DNA of 64,000 bases from Nostoc sp. UHCC 0702 (GTDB lineage Bacteria; Cyanobacteriota; Cyanobacteriia; Cyanobacteriales; Nostocaceae), in NCBI GenBank assembly GCA_017164015.1, contig CP071065.1, forward strand, positions 1,950,501 through 2,014,500, in the 5' to 3' direction. The notes below the pieces were generated by a model, which saw only the letters and a list, made by a program, of their open reading frames with translations, ran no database searches and had not been told where the DNA came from. Positions 27,456 to 36,105 of this stretch are shown here, one piece after another (positions within the stretch are counted from its first letter, which is position 1; each line of letters opens with the position of its first letter). The position numbers and the translations under genes are program-made.

Positions 27456-28496
27456 TTAAATATTCATGTAATCGTTATAATAGTTGCCAAAGATACCTAT
27501 AAAACTATATTTTTACTTAAAATTAATAATCTATTTCATTTCGTTGCTTATCCTACATCGCCCAGTTCTCTGATGTGATTTGTAGTGTAATACGGTTGTA
27601 TTTAGTACCGTTAGGATAACTTTGTCATAAATTTATTTGTATTTACTGTCATTAAAATTAACATGGTATTTTTGGCAAAATCTACTGTATGTTACTTGAC
27701 AATTGAATATTAATCATGCTGTTAAGAAAATAAATTATTCCGGTTGAGGTTGTTGACTGATGACTGTTGACTGTGAACAGTGGAATATTTTTTTACTTGG
27801 AAGTCCCTAATTTATCGTACAAACATCTCTGCAATTACATAAATTTTCACAGCCTGTTTGATGCACTGTATAAATTACATCTTTACATCACCCATTCTGA
27901 TTTCTCCCGCTCAAACAACACTTTGATGCAAATTTTCGTTTTAGGGAACTCCAAGTTATTGACCTTTTTGTAGGGTGGGCACTGCTAATAGTTCATTCAA
28001 AGCTAAATTTTTACGTTATTAGCAGTACCCACCGCAGGGTTAATTGACATGGTGCAAAATATCAGCAAAAAATAATTTTTCGCAATTATTTTTAGTATTG
28101 TGTTAACTAAACTTGCCAAATAATCAAGCTTAACTGAGTATTTTTGCACATATGTTTCTCCCCTAAAAATATTAAAAACTAATTGATTTGAGAAAATATT
28201 ATGTTATGCTAACATTTAGATAAACTAAGACTAGCAAAAGCATTAACAGGCTTGGGAAACAAACTGTGTTTGAGGAGTTAGCTATTTTACCTAAAAGTGC
28301 TAGTGAATCAGTTGCAATTTTTTGTAACTTTTAAAGAAATCAGTCCCGATAAACTTCGTATCCCACCATGTATGAAAAACGAGTAGGGGCTAGGGAGCAG
28401 AAAAGGCAAGGAAGACTAAGGAGAAAATTATCAGTCCTTGTCTTCTAACTGCTAATTGTTGACTCTTTTGTATTAATCTCCAGCACGAGGAAAGGC
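27456..28496. other. Long AT-rich intergenic region before the nifE-like gene
   Basis: 1041 bp without a supportable gene. It must hold the promoters of the divergent FAAL and nifE-like genes. Positions 27966-28063 contain a dispersed repeat listed separately. A GGGGCTAGGGAGCAG-type repeat scrap lies near 28386. I do not see a convincing NtcA site (GTA-N8-TAC) or a sigma-54-type promoter. Confidence 0.35.
27966..28063. repeat. Dispersed foldback element D, copy 1
   Basis: TTTTTGTAGGGTGGGCACTG, then CTAATAGTTC pairs with ATTAGCAGTACCCACCGC across a short centre, and the end is GGTGCAAAATATC. A second copy with the same order lies at 52105-52229, about 80% alike by eye. No coding capacity. Confidence 0.65.
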
Positions 28497-29888
28497 ATGA
28501 AAAATACTCAAGTAACAATCAACGAAACACCTTGTAAACATAATCAAAAAAAATTGGGTGGCAAGAAAAAACTAACTTGCACAAAACTACCAAAACCAGG
28601 TGCAACCCAAGGAAATTGTCCTTTTGATGGGGCAATGGTTTCTGTCGGAGCTATTACTGATGCTGTTCATTTAGTACATGGCCCTGTTGCTTGTACTCAC
28701 AATCCTTGGGCAACTCATGGTAGCCTCTCATCAGGCTCTGAATTATACCAAACTGCTTTTACTACTGACTTTGGTGAGAGTAATGTAGTTTTTGGTGGTG
28801 AAAAGAAACTGTATAAAGCTATTCTCGATGTTGCTCAACGCTATAATCCTGCGGCTGTTTTTGTCTACGCTACTTGTGTTACTGCTTTAATTGGTGATGA
28901 TATCGATAGTGTCTGTAAACTGGCTGCACAAAAAATTGATATTCCGGTTGTCTATGTAAATTCGCCTGGATTTCTTGGTAGTAAAAATTTAGGGAATCGC
29001 ATCGGCAATGACACTTTATTGAATTATGTCATCGGTACGGCAGAACCAGAATTTACTACCCCATTCGATATTAATCTTGTTGGTGACTATAACGTTGCAG
29101 GTGAAACGTGGAATGTCTTACCACTATTTGATAAAATGGGGATTCGTGTTCTATCCAAAATTACGGGTGATGCTCGCTATCAAGAAGTCTGCTATGCTCA
29201 TCGTGCTAAATTGAATGTAGTGCTTTGCTCAAATGTAGCTATACAAATGGCACAAACAATGGCAGAACTTTATGGAATTCCTTATATTGAAGAATCTTTC
29301 TACGGTGTGGAAAACTTAAACCGTTGCTTGCGGAATGTTGCTGCAAAATTAAGCGAATTAATTGGAGATAATTTTGTTGCACATGAGCTTCAAGAACGTA
29401 CAGAAAAGTTAATCGCCCAAGAAAATGCTGCTGTAGATATTGCCTTAGCACCTTACCGTTCTCAGTTAAAAGGTAAGCGTATTATTCTTGCTACTGGTGG
29501 TGTCAAAACTTGGTCACTTATCTTAGCAGCTAAAGATTTGGGAATGGAAGTTATTGCTACTACTGATGGCAAGACGACAGAAGAGGAGAAAGCTAAAATT
29601 AAACAATATCTTGGCCAAGATGGGATGGTTTTGTCTGAGGCAACTCCCCAGGTATTATTAAAGGTATTACAGGAAACAAAAGCTGATGTGTTGATTGCTG
29701 GAACTGGCAATCAATACACAGCACTAAAAGCCCAAATTCCTTTTTTGGATATTAACCATGAACGTTATCATGCCTACGCTGGTTATGCGGGGCTGGTGGA
29801 ATTGGCGAAGGAATTATCTGAAGCTTTGTCTAGTCCTGTGTGGGCGCAAGTTAGAAAACCTGCTCCTTGGGATGATATGGGCTTTTGA
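28497..29888 (+). CDS. nifE: NifE-like nitrogenase cofactor scaffold protein (orphan)
   Basis: 463 residues, full NifE length. NifE with NifN forms the scaffold on which the FeMo cofactor is matured. The three cluster-ligand cysteines expected for NifE are present: C41 (QGNCPFDGAM), C66 (GPVACTHNPW) and C127 (VYATCVTALIGDD). Other NifE signatures are SPGFLGSKNLGNRIGND and ITGDARYQEVCYAHRAKLNV. It looks divergent from the usual Nostoc NifE in its N-terminus and in THNPW. No nifN, nifX, nifK or vnf/anf gene is within the window, and both neighbours are unrelated. It may be a second, specialised copy (for instance for an alternative nitrogenase or special condition) or a moved gene. Confidence 0.85.
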   Translation: MKNTQVTINETPCKHNQKKLGGKKKLTCTKLPKPGATQGNCPFDGAMVSVGAITDAVHLVHGPVACTHNPWATHGSLSSGSELYQTAFTTDFGESNVVFGGEKKLYKAILDVAQRYNPAAVFVYATCVTALIGDDIDSVCKLAAQKIDIPVVYVNSPGFLGSKNLGNRIGNDTLLNYVIGTAEPEFTTPFDINLVGDYNVAGETWNVLPLFDKMGIRVLSKITGDARYQEVCYAHRAKLNVVLCSNVAIQMAQTMAELYGIPYIEESFYGVENLNRCLRNVAAKLSELIGDNFVAHELQERTEKLIAQENAAVDIALAPYRSQLKGKRIILATGGVKTWSLILAAKDLGMEVIATTDGKTTEEEKAKIKQYLGQDGMVLSEATPQVLLKVLQETKADVLIAGTGNQYTALKAQIPFLDINHERYHAYAGYAGLVELAKELSEALSSPVWAQVRKPAPWDDMGF

Positions 29889-29932
29889 GCAGCAGCTGTG
29901 CGGAATTCAAAATTAAGCTAAGGCAGATCTAA

Positions 29933-30007
29933 TATCATGTCCGCGTGATTACTTATAAAAACCGAAGAACCCCACCCCGCTAAAGCTACGCTTTGTCCCC
30001 CTTCCCC
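29933..30007. repeat. Left part of a dispersed element with a TATCATGTCC end
   Basis: TATCATGTCCGCGTGATTAC, then TTATAAAAACC and a C-rich interior (CCCCACCCC, CCCCCTTCCCC) closely match the element at 59099-59238. The right end is not found; two perfect palindromes follow instead. Confidence 0.5.
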
Positions 30008-30092
30008 TTAGTAGGGGCGCACAGCTAGCTGTGCGCCCCTACTAAAAATCTATACAGCAGATTGCGGGTGAGTACCCGCAATCTGCTGTATA
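30008..30092. repeat. Two adjacent perfect palindromes
   Basis: Positions 30008-30045 are a perfect 38-bp palindrome (half-site TTAGTAGGGGCGCACAGCT). Positions 30051-30092 are a second perfect hairpin with 19-bp arms (TATACAGCAGATTGCGGGT) and loop GAGT. The first has no loop and could extrude as a cruciform; the second could form a very stable RNA hairpin. Neither is followed by a long T-run, so simple terminator function is doubtful. Confidence 0.8.
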
Positions 30093-30095
30093 TGC

Positions 30096-30265
30096 ACGTT
30101 GACAATGATTCGCCAAGAATGGAAATATCCGCGTGAAGATATTGTAGAACTCCGCGATCGCTTCAATTCTCTAGAAGATAAAGTTCGGCAAATAGAAGAC
30201 CAACTTAATCTAGAACAACCTTATTCTTTAACTGCAACTCAACAACGGTTTAGTGAAGAAACTTA
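30096..30265 (+). pseudogene. Duplicated fragment of the membrane/coiled-coil gene at 55493-56266
   Basis: From GTTGACAATGATTCG onward, the reading MIRQEWKYPREDIVELRDRF, then NSLEDKVRQIEDQLNLEQPY is almost identical to residues about 149-205 of the minus-strand protein at 55493-56266. It has no membrane part and the match ends at EET, after which the frame runs into repeat sequence. A stray copy, not a functional gene. Confidence 0.85.
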
Positions 30266-30504
30266 CCGAGTAGTTTGCATAAGTAAATTTTTAAATTATT
30301 GTAGGGTGAGATGCCCACCGAGTATATGCAACTTTTATGTAGAACAGCTTATTACTGCTGAGTCTATCAATTGGAGGAGGAATTTATACTGTAACTCTCA
30401 GTAATCTAGACAAAGGGTAAAAGCTAACTTGATAAAAAAATATACCATTGTAATTGTTCATCGCTGAATCCTGACAGTCATCAGTCATCATCTAGGAAAA
30501 AATC
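30266..30504. repeat. Repeat scraps before the dehydrogenase gene
   Basis: TATGTAGAACAGCTTATTAC near 30333-30352 is one of three related scraps (others at about 31540 and 36218). CAGTCATCAGTCATCAT at 30474-30490 is a heptamer-type repeat seen also at 31493-31515, 36165-36200 and 60240-60258. Confidence 0.5.
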
Positions 30505-31392
30505 ATGGAACGCATTGCATATTTAGGACTCGGTATCATGGGTAGTGGTATGGCAACCAACTTGCTCAAAGCAGGGTATCCTGTTACAGTTTGGAATCGC
30601 AGCCCTGAAGCCTGTAAACCCCTAGTTGAACAAGGTGCGACACAAGCACAAACGCCAGCACAAGCTGTTCAAAATGCTGATGTGATTATTTATTGCCTGT
30701 CTAATGACAACGCGGTTGAAGATGTTGTCTTTGGGGAAGATGGCATTTTATCAAATGTGCAATCAGGACAAATTGCCATTAATACAAGTACAGTTCATCC
30801 TGACACATCCCACAAAGAAGCCGCAGCTTATGCCCAAAAGAATGTCGAATTTCTTGATGCTCCCGTTTTCGGTAGTAAAAATGAAGCTATATCTGGAGGA
30901 TTGTGGATTGTTGTAGGTGGCAAGCAAAATGTATTTGAGCGAGTCAAACCGATTTTCGAGACATTTAGTGCTACAGCACATTACATGGGTGACACTGGAA
31001 AAGGAACTTCAATGAAACTCATTGGTAACTCCATAGTCGCAACCCAGATCGCAGCTTTAGGAGAAGCGATGGTGCTGGCAACTAAAGCCGGACTCAATCC
31101 GAAAGACGTTCTCGATGTACTACATGTGGTAGATTTTCGCTCTCCCGTTTTCGATGGGGTGGGCAATACATTGATCAATCGAGACTTTACAACAAGTTTC
31201 GCTTTAAAACATCTGCTCAAAGATGTAAATTTGATCGCTCAATTAGCCCAAGATTTGAATTCACCAATGCCTGCTGCCGCAATGGTACGAGAAACAATTA
31301 AGACGGCAGTGAATCAAGGATGGGGTGAAGAAAATGCCACTGCTTTGATCAAAGCTTTAGAGTTAGAAGCTGGAGCTATTGTTAAATCATAA
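30505..31392 (+). CDS. Beta-hydroxyacid dehydrogenase (3-hydroxyisobutyrate/tartronate-semialdehyde/glyoxylate reductase family)
   Basis: 295 residues. An NAD(P)-binding Rossmann start ([20 protein letters not shown]), the substrate motif [15 protein letters not shown] at 118-132, and the catalytic lysine K171 in [11 protein letters not shown] are all present. It reduces small semialdehydes or oxidises small hydroxyacids. The exact substrate (glyoxylate, tartronate semialdehyde or succinic semialdehyde) cannot be told. It converges on the DyP/oxidase unit, 164 bp apart. A shared aldehyde/glyoxylate theme with that oxidase is possible but only inferred. Confidence 0.88.
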   Translation: MERIAYLGLGIMGSGMATNLLKAGYPVTVWNRSPEACKPLVEQGATQAQTPAQAVQNADVIIYCLSNDNAVEDVVFGEDGILSNVQSGQIAINTSTVHPDTSHKEAAAYAQKNVEFLDAPVFGSKNEAISGGLWIVVGGKQNVFERVKPIFETFSATAHYMGDTGKGTSMKLIGNSIVATQIAALGEAMVLATKAGLNPKDVLDVLHVVDFRSPVFDGVGNTLINRDFTTSFALKHLLKDVNLIAQLAQDLNSPMPAAAMVRETIKTAVNQGWGEENATALIKALELEAGAIVKS

Positions 31393-31556
31393 TTCCAATA
31401 ACAATATCACTCTTGTACTCCTACAAAGAAGCAAGCGAAGCAAGCTACGTTTAACCTCTTTGAAAGGAAAAGTTGTTGACTGATAACAGATGACAGTCAT
31501 CAGTCATCAGTCAACACAATTAGATATGTATGCAACACTAAATGTAGAACAGCTAA

Positions 31557-32996
31557 TTACTCTTGATTTGGAGTCAACTCCTTAAGAAAACTAATGCTAG
31601 GAGCAAAGAAGTATTCCCCACCCTTGAGGTGTACCCAAAGTTCAAAGTTAAATTCATCAGTCGTTTCTGGTTGTCCCCATTCGAGCGGCCATTTCTGCTT
31701 TCTCTCAGCACCAGGTACAGTTTGACCAATCAGCGGATCGGGGCCGACATTGACCTGAACAAAGTTAACGATATTTGACCAGGACGCTTGTATAAAATTG
31801 AACTGATTGGCAATATCAGCTTGAAAACACAAGAACAACAAACCTGAACCTGTACTTCCTGCTTGAGTGTGGTCACATGCCCCAAAATTGACACCACGAC
31901 GAGCAATACGATGATTTTTCTCTGTCTGTAAAGACTGTTCTGAAGTCACACCAGACGATTCCACATGTCCTGTATCGCCTCTAGGGTTAGCTTTACGGAT
32001 GTGAGCGTGGAACGGACACTTGGTTGCTGCCACATCTAAGTCATAATTGAAGTCATTGGTTGTTGTTGCAGGTATATCCGAAAGTGTTAAGGGCGTTCCA
32101 TCCCGAAAACGACCCATAATCAAAGCACCAGCTAATTCTTGATCTATACGTAGGTTTTCTGCTAGGAATTGCTGAGCGCTATTAAAGGCTGGAACATCTT
32201 GTTCGAGTTTGCGGTAAACTAAATAACTACCGTAGCTATCCTCTAATTTCCCATTGGGATCTTGAGCCAAAATCAGACTCAGAGGAGCTCTCGGATCCCA
32301 ATTCACAAAGCCATCACGCAGGTCGGCTGTAATCACATCTTGCTTCAAAAACAATGGTTGACTGACACCATCGACAAAGCCAAAATGTTCAATAGCTTGT
32401 TGGTATTGATTTCTGAGTACAAAACCATCTTCTCGGTGAACAACTTGCGCTAACAGATACAGTTCTCGCGTAATTTGGTTAACTGTCTGCAATAATTCCA
32501 CCAAATTATCATCTGCTATCAGCAATAAGGCATGAATTTCTTGTTGGAACCCTGGCTCCCACTCTTCAACAGCCGGATCGCGCAACAGGTTTTTTACACT
32601 ATCATTTCTCATACCATAGCGAAAAGGTTCATTGCCAGGTATTTGATATGGTTCAAATCCCAAAGACTCATAACCCTTACGCGTTAACAAGAAATTGACA
32701 AATGGATCGCCTTTGATTGAAAGACCTTGTAGTTTGCTTGTTCTGTAGCGTTGAGCCTCGTCTGACTGTTTTTGAGCAGATGTCACCCGATGAGCAAAAT
32801 TTTTAATCCATTCCTTGAGTGCATCAGTTTGATCGGGCTTAAATTGCAAAAATAGATGCACACTATGGTCACGTCCATGTCCTTTAAGAATATTGCCCTG
32901 TAAATCACTCAGCAAAGTCGCATATTTACCAGGATTTGTAGGGTCAATTCCTTGTTCTGGAATTTCTTGCAATTCTTCTTCTGTGAGTGGTGCCAT
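31557..32996 (-). CDS. DyP-type haem peroxidase
   Basis: 479 residues from the start MAPLTEEELQEIPEQG; an upstream in-frame ATG would add 20 residues that run through an intergenic hairpin and is rejected. Motifs (numbered from that longer reading): GFVDG at 226-230 with catalytic D229, haem-ligand histidine H352 in CPFHAHIRKANPRG, and the distal arginine R387 in HRIARRGVNFG. The length fits the long DyP class known from Anabaena (AnaPX-like). DyPs use H2O2 to oxidise dyes, phenolics and other bulky compounds. No signal peptide is visible, although the gene just upstream encodes an exported oxidase that would make H2O2. No encapsulin gene is near. Confidence 0.92.
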   Translation of the reverse strand: MAPLTEEELQEIPEQGIDPTNPGKYATLLSDLQGNILKGHGRDHSVHLFLQFKPDQTDALKEWIKNFAHRVTSAQKQSDEAQRYRTSKLQGLSIKGDPFVNFLLTRKGYESLGFEPYQIPGNEPFRYGMRNDSVKNLLRDPAVEEWEPGFQQEIHALLLIADDNLVELLQTVNQITRELYLLAQVVHREDGFVLRNQYQQAIEHFGFVDGVSQPLFLKQDVITADLRDGFVNWDPRAPLSLILAQDPNGKLEDSYGSYLVYRKLEQDVPAFNSAQQFLAENLRIDQELAGALIMGRFRDGTPLTLSDIPATTTNDFNYDLDVAATKCPFHAHIRKANPRGDTGHVESSGVTSEQSLQTEKNHRIARRGVNFGACDHTQAGSTGSGLLFLCFQADIANQFNFIQASWSNIVNFVQVNVGPDPLIGQTVPGAERKQKWPLEWGQPETTDEFNFELWVHLKGGEYFFAPSISFLKELTPNQE

Positions 32997-33029
32997 TATA
33001 TTGAGCTTCTTTTGTGAGATTTGGATAAG

Positions 33030-33060
33030 ACTGTTGCTGTTATTAAATAACAGCAACAGT
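33030..33060. promoter_or_regulatory. Perfect hairpin between the oxidase and peroxidase genes
   Basis: 15-bp arms (ACTGTTGCTGTTATT) around a single central base, lying between the stop of the oxidase and 34 bp before the peroxidase start. In the minus-strand transcript no T-run follows, so it is more likely an mRNA-stability or attenuation structure than a full terminator. Confidence 0.55.
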
Positions 33061-33075
33061 AGATTTGAAAGGTAA

Positions 33076-35007
33076 TCAGCTAACGTTGTGAGATAGATTC
33101 ACTATTTTGGCTTTGGAAGGAAAGTGGCCTTTATTGACGTAGAACAACATGTAGTAACCAGGTGGATAAAGATTGGCGTTGCTCGGTGCTTTAAAACTGA
33201 TAGAAGAGTTAGTATCTGAGAGGTCTTGTGTGATCTGCAAATCTGCCAGCCGTTGGCCATAATCAAAAGCGTGAGTTATAGTACCCAGCTTGATGAGAAC
33301 AACAGACCCACCAGGAGTACCATTGTTGACTGAAATTGTGCTTGATGTATCGTATTTGAGTGTTAGCGGTTCTGTTGTAATTTCTGGACGAGGGCCATCT
33401 TTGAACAGATAAGGTGGACTGAATATTTCTGCTTGCCAAATCTCAGCAGGGATAAAAGGTAATGTGTCACCTTCTGCAAAGTAAAATTGAGGGTCTTCGT
33501 AATACTTTTCTAGAGAGAACTGTTGAACATTGTCTGATTTATCTTTCAGTATTGGTATTTTGTAGTACTCTTTGGGGTCTGGTAGCACATCTACACGAAC
33601 TGTTCCATCTTCTTGTCTAGCTGCACGACTAACATTGCCACCAATGCTTAAAACACGACCATCAGGTAACAAAAGAGCGCCATTATGATAGAGCCTGGGG
33701 AACTTGGCAGGGTTCATAGGAGTGGTTTTATAGCGCCCTTCAGAAAAGTTATTAGGAGTCATCAGTAATGGCTCATAAACCGGGTTGTATTCTGCAAATT
33801 GACCACCATTGATGGTTAAGACTTCTTTAGTGGGCAGAATTACAGCCAAATTCATGGCACGAGGCTTATCAAGAAAGTTCTCAACAATTTTCCATTCCCC
33901 ATTGGGCTTATCGGTATGTTGTGGGGCAACCCAACGTTCTAAGCTAGAAGCAATCTTGATTCCCTCTTTCTCTAGATCCTCTTTGGTCTTGCCTAGATAA
34001 GGCCTGCCTGCGTTAATATCATTAGTGCCTAATATGCCCCCAATGAGTAAAACGTCTCCTTCGTCGTTGGGATCTAACAGCGCTGTTCCATAAACTTTTG
34101 ATATCGCTTTTCTGTCGGGGCCTGGTTCAAAGCTGACGGTAAATTTATCTGGGTTACTTGTGTTAACTGTCATCAAATAACTCTTGATGCTCTTGTGAAC
34201 TTCAAGAGGGAATTTACCGGCGCCGTCACCTGTTATTAATAATTTACCATCAGCAGTAGGAAAGACACGCGGATAAACATCGATGTTGTCGTAAGTATCT
34301 GCGTTAATCTTGGTATTGAAAGGACTATTTTTTACATAGGTCAAATCAATGAACTGAAATTTCTTAGTTGCAGGGTCGTAAATTTCAATCGTGGGTGTAA
34401 TTTGACCAGGTTTACCATATTTTAGACCAGAGAAAATGACAATTTTTCCATCAGCTAGAGTTACAGGACTTGGATACCAACGTCCCTCTTTAAGTGGGTC
34501 AAGTTTTGACCAAGTTTCAGTTTTCCAGTCGAATACGTTGGTCTGTTTCGAGCCTTCAAATAATTCACCTGGATAGTAGCGATTAGAGCCACTAATAAAG
34601 AGAATACTCCCATCTTCTAGATGTATGTGTCCTGAACAAAAAGGATCGTTACTTTGCCCATTCTGCACAGATTCAGGTGAAGGAATACGTTTAAATCTAC
34701 CATTTTCAGGATCAAAAATAGCTGAATTATCAACTACTTCCTTAAGGCTTCCGTTGACTCCATCTACAAATTTTTTATCTGTAGTCAAAGTGTTACGATT
34801 GCTGCTGCCATTGACAATTAGTACTTTACCATTAGGCAATAGCGCTGTATGTACAGCTTGTACTCCATCTGTACGCAAGGGAACTACTTCCCATTTGCCT
34901 TTTGTTTTCCACGACTCTGAATCTGTCTGAGCTATGGCTAACCCTGGATTGATTAGTAATCCTACTAAACACAGTAGAATTACTAGAATTGCTAGTCTTT
35001 TCTTCAC
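33076..35007 (-). CDS. Exported copper-radical oxidase (galactose oxidase/glyoxal oxidase type)
   Basis: 643 residues. Signal peptide at 1-26 (MKKRLAILVILLCLVGLLIN, cleavage near AIA). A kelch-type seven-blade propeller follows (repeats such as LLPNGKVLIVNG, LEDGSILFISG, LADGKIVIFSG, LLPDGRVLSIGG), and the C-terminal part is the DUF1929 early-set domain. All five active-site residues of copper-radical oxidases appear: C124 (DPFCSGHIH) and Y178 (GRWYPSP) for the Cys-Tyr cofactor, the axial Y440, and copper histidines H441 (RLYHNG) and H579 (ITHAFDYGQR). It should oxidise a primary alcohol or aldehyde with O2, giving H2O2. First gene of a probable two-gene unit with the DyP peroxidase. Substrate unknown. 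Confidence 0.88.
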   Translation of the reverse strand: MKKRLAILVILLCLVGLLINPGLAIAQTDSESWKTKGKWEVVPLRTDGVQAVHTALLPNGKVLIVNGSSNRNTLTTDKKFVDGVNGSLKEVVDNSAIFDPENGRFKRIPSPESVQNGQSNDPFCSGHIHLEDGSILFISGSNRYYPGELFEGSKQTNVFDWKTETWSKLDPLKEGRWYPSPVTLADGKIVIFSGLKYGKPGQITPTIEIYDPATKKFQFIDLTYVKNSPFNTKINADTYDNIDVYPRVFPTADGKLLITGDGAGKFPLEVHKSIKSYLMTVNTSNPDKFTVSFEPGPDRKAISKVYGTALLDPNDEGDVLLIGGILGTNDINAGRPYLGKTKEDLEKEGIKIASSLERWVAPQHTDKPNGEWKIVENFLDKPRAMNLAVILPTKEVLTINGGQFAEYNPVYEPLLMTPNNFSEGRYKTTPMNPAKFPRLYHNGALLLPDGRVLSIGGNVSRAARQEDGTVRVDVLPDPKEYYKIPILKDKSDNVQQFSLEKYYEDPQFYFAEGDTLPFIPAEIWQAEIFSPPYLFKDGPRPEITTEPLTLKYDTSSTISVNNGTPGGSVVLIKLGTITHAFDYGQRLADLQITQDLSDTNSSISFKAPSNANLYPPGYYMLFYVNKGHFPSKAKIVNLSHNVS

Positions 35008-35710
35008 GGATTTATTCTCTATAAACAGTAATGAAACATTGTTCTAGAAAAAGTGTGGGTTAAAGAATCTTCATAGAAGCATTCCTTCACACTTCTTAAA
35101 AAACTATGTTCACGCTTTTATCGACAATGCAATATCTGCAACCCACGCGATCGCTACAATTGCAAAGTCAGTTTACACAAACTTATGAATGTCATGATAT
35201 TTCCTGTTTTTTGAACAAACTATCTGTTACAGCAATAATGCAAGTTAAAACAAGATAGTTGCTTGATGATCAAAAATCTACCTTATTACCAAGTTTATGA
35301 AAAGCTGAATAAAATAAAAATTAACAGAAAGTCAGTAGTCTGAAAAATTTTGCGATCGCTCTTTAATTAATTTAATCAAATAAGTTGTTTTAGCAGATTT
35401 TTGTGCATGAATCTGTAATTGTAATATATTCTAGTTTTGAGATTTTTTTACAAAGTGTCATATTAAGTAATTTTAATTAATAAAATCGAAAATAATGTCA
35501 AGCTTCATGCTAGAAAATAATAGTCAAGTTTGAGAATAAATTATTGTCAAGTGTAATACTAAAAATCACAGTAAAAGTAGTTGGGTGCAATTAAATATAA
35601 ACTTGTGATACCTCAATACAAAGGCCAGAAATACTGACTACAAACTTTGATTCCGTACAAATCTCTGCAATCTCGTGCTTACTGGGCTTCTATGGTTTTG
35701 GGAATTATCA
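35008..35710. other. Long AT-rich upstream region of the oxidase gene
   Basis: About 700 bp, AT-rich, no gene. It must carry the promoter of the oxidase/peroxidase unit. The motif TCAAG is repeated with TAATA spacing at 35499-35550 (AATGTCAAGCTTCATGC, AATAGTCAAGTTTG, TTGTCAAGTGTAATAC), a loose triple repeat that could be regulatory. Confidence 0.3.
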
Positions 35711-36105
35711 TATCAAGTTCGGCTAATTACTTAGAGGATGTTTGAAAAGTCTAATATACTACTCAGCAGGGCGATTAGAAATCGCGTCTACACAGACGAA
35801 ACCCACCTCCGTGGGTTTAAAAGACCTAATTTTTGGTTAGTCCGCGTAGGCGGTGAGGGGGTCGCAGTCTTGGCGGTTCCCGTCGATTGCGAACCCCCGA
35901 ACCCGAAGGGACTTTGCCTGTGTAGTAGCGAATTATATTCGCCCAAAACTTTTAAAACAACCTCTTACGATCTAGTCGGTTTGCTTGGTAATAGGTAATG
36001 GGTAATGGGTAATAGGTAATACTCAAAACCAATTACCAATTACCAATTACCAATTCCCAATTACCGACCTCCACAGATATCATAAGTGTTTAAACGGACA
36101 TGATA
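35711..36105. mobile_element. Element A copy 1 (MITE-like), interrupted by element B
   Basis: Left end TATCAAGTTCGGCTAATTAC, right end (read on the minus strand) TATCATGTCCGTTTAAACAC; the triplet TCA flanks both sides (35708-35710 and 36106-36108). Between the ends are a fixed segment (GATCTAGTCGGTTTGCTTGG), heptamer repeats of GGTAATG and CAATTAC type, and a second fixed segment (CCGACCTCCACAGATATCAT). Without the inserted element B it is about 161 bp. No coding capacity. Other copies: 55191-55423 and 60270-60423. Confidence 0.75.
35734..35964. mobile_element. Element B (MITE-like), complete copy nested in element A
   Basis: 231 bp with terminal inverted repeats GAGGATGTTTGAAAAGT and (reverse complement of the right end) GAGGTTGTTTTAAAAGT, flanked by the direct repeat TTA at 35731-35733 and 35965-35967. 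Uninterrupted copies of element A read CTTACGATC here, which proves the insertion. The interior folds back: CGCGTCTACACAG pairs with CTGTGTAGTAGCG, and a smaller hairpin AACCCACC..GTGGGTT lies inside. Confidence 0.8.

Noticed and set aside
27767..27973. Plus-strand reading of 68 residues upstream of nifE
   Set aside because: AT-rich chance reading that runs into dispersed element D.
27456..28496. NtcA-dependent or heterocyst promoter before the nifE-like gene
   Set aside because: No GTA-N8-TAC with a properly spaced -10 box could be identified by eye.
35738..35998. Plus-strand reading of 86 residues
   Set aside because: Lies inside the MITE-like element B and its flank.
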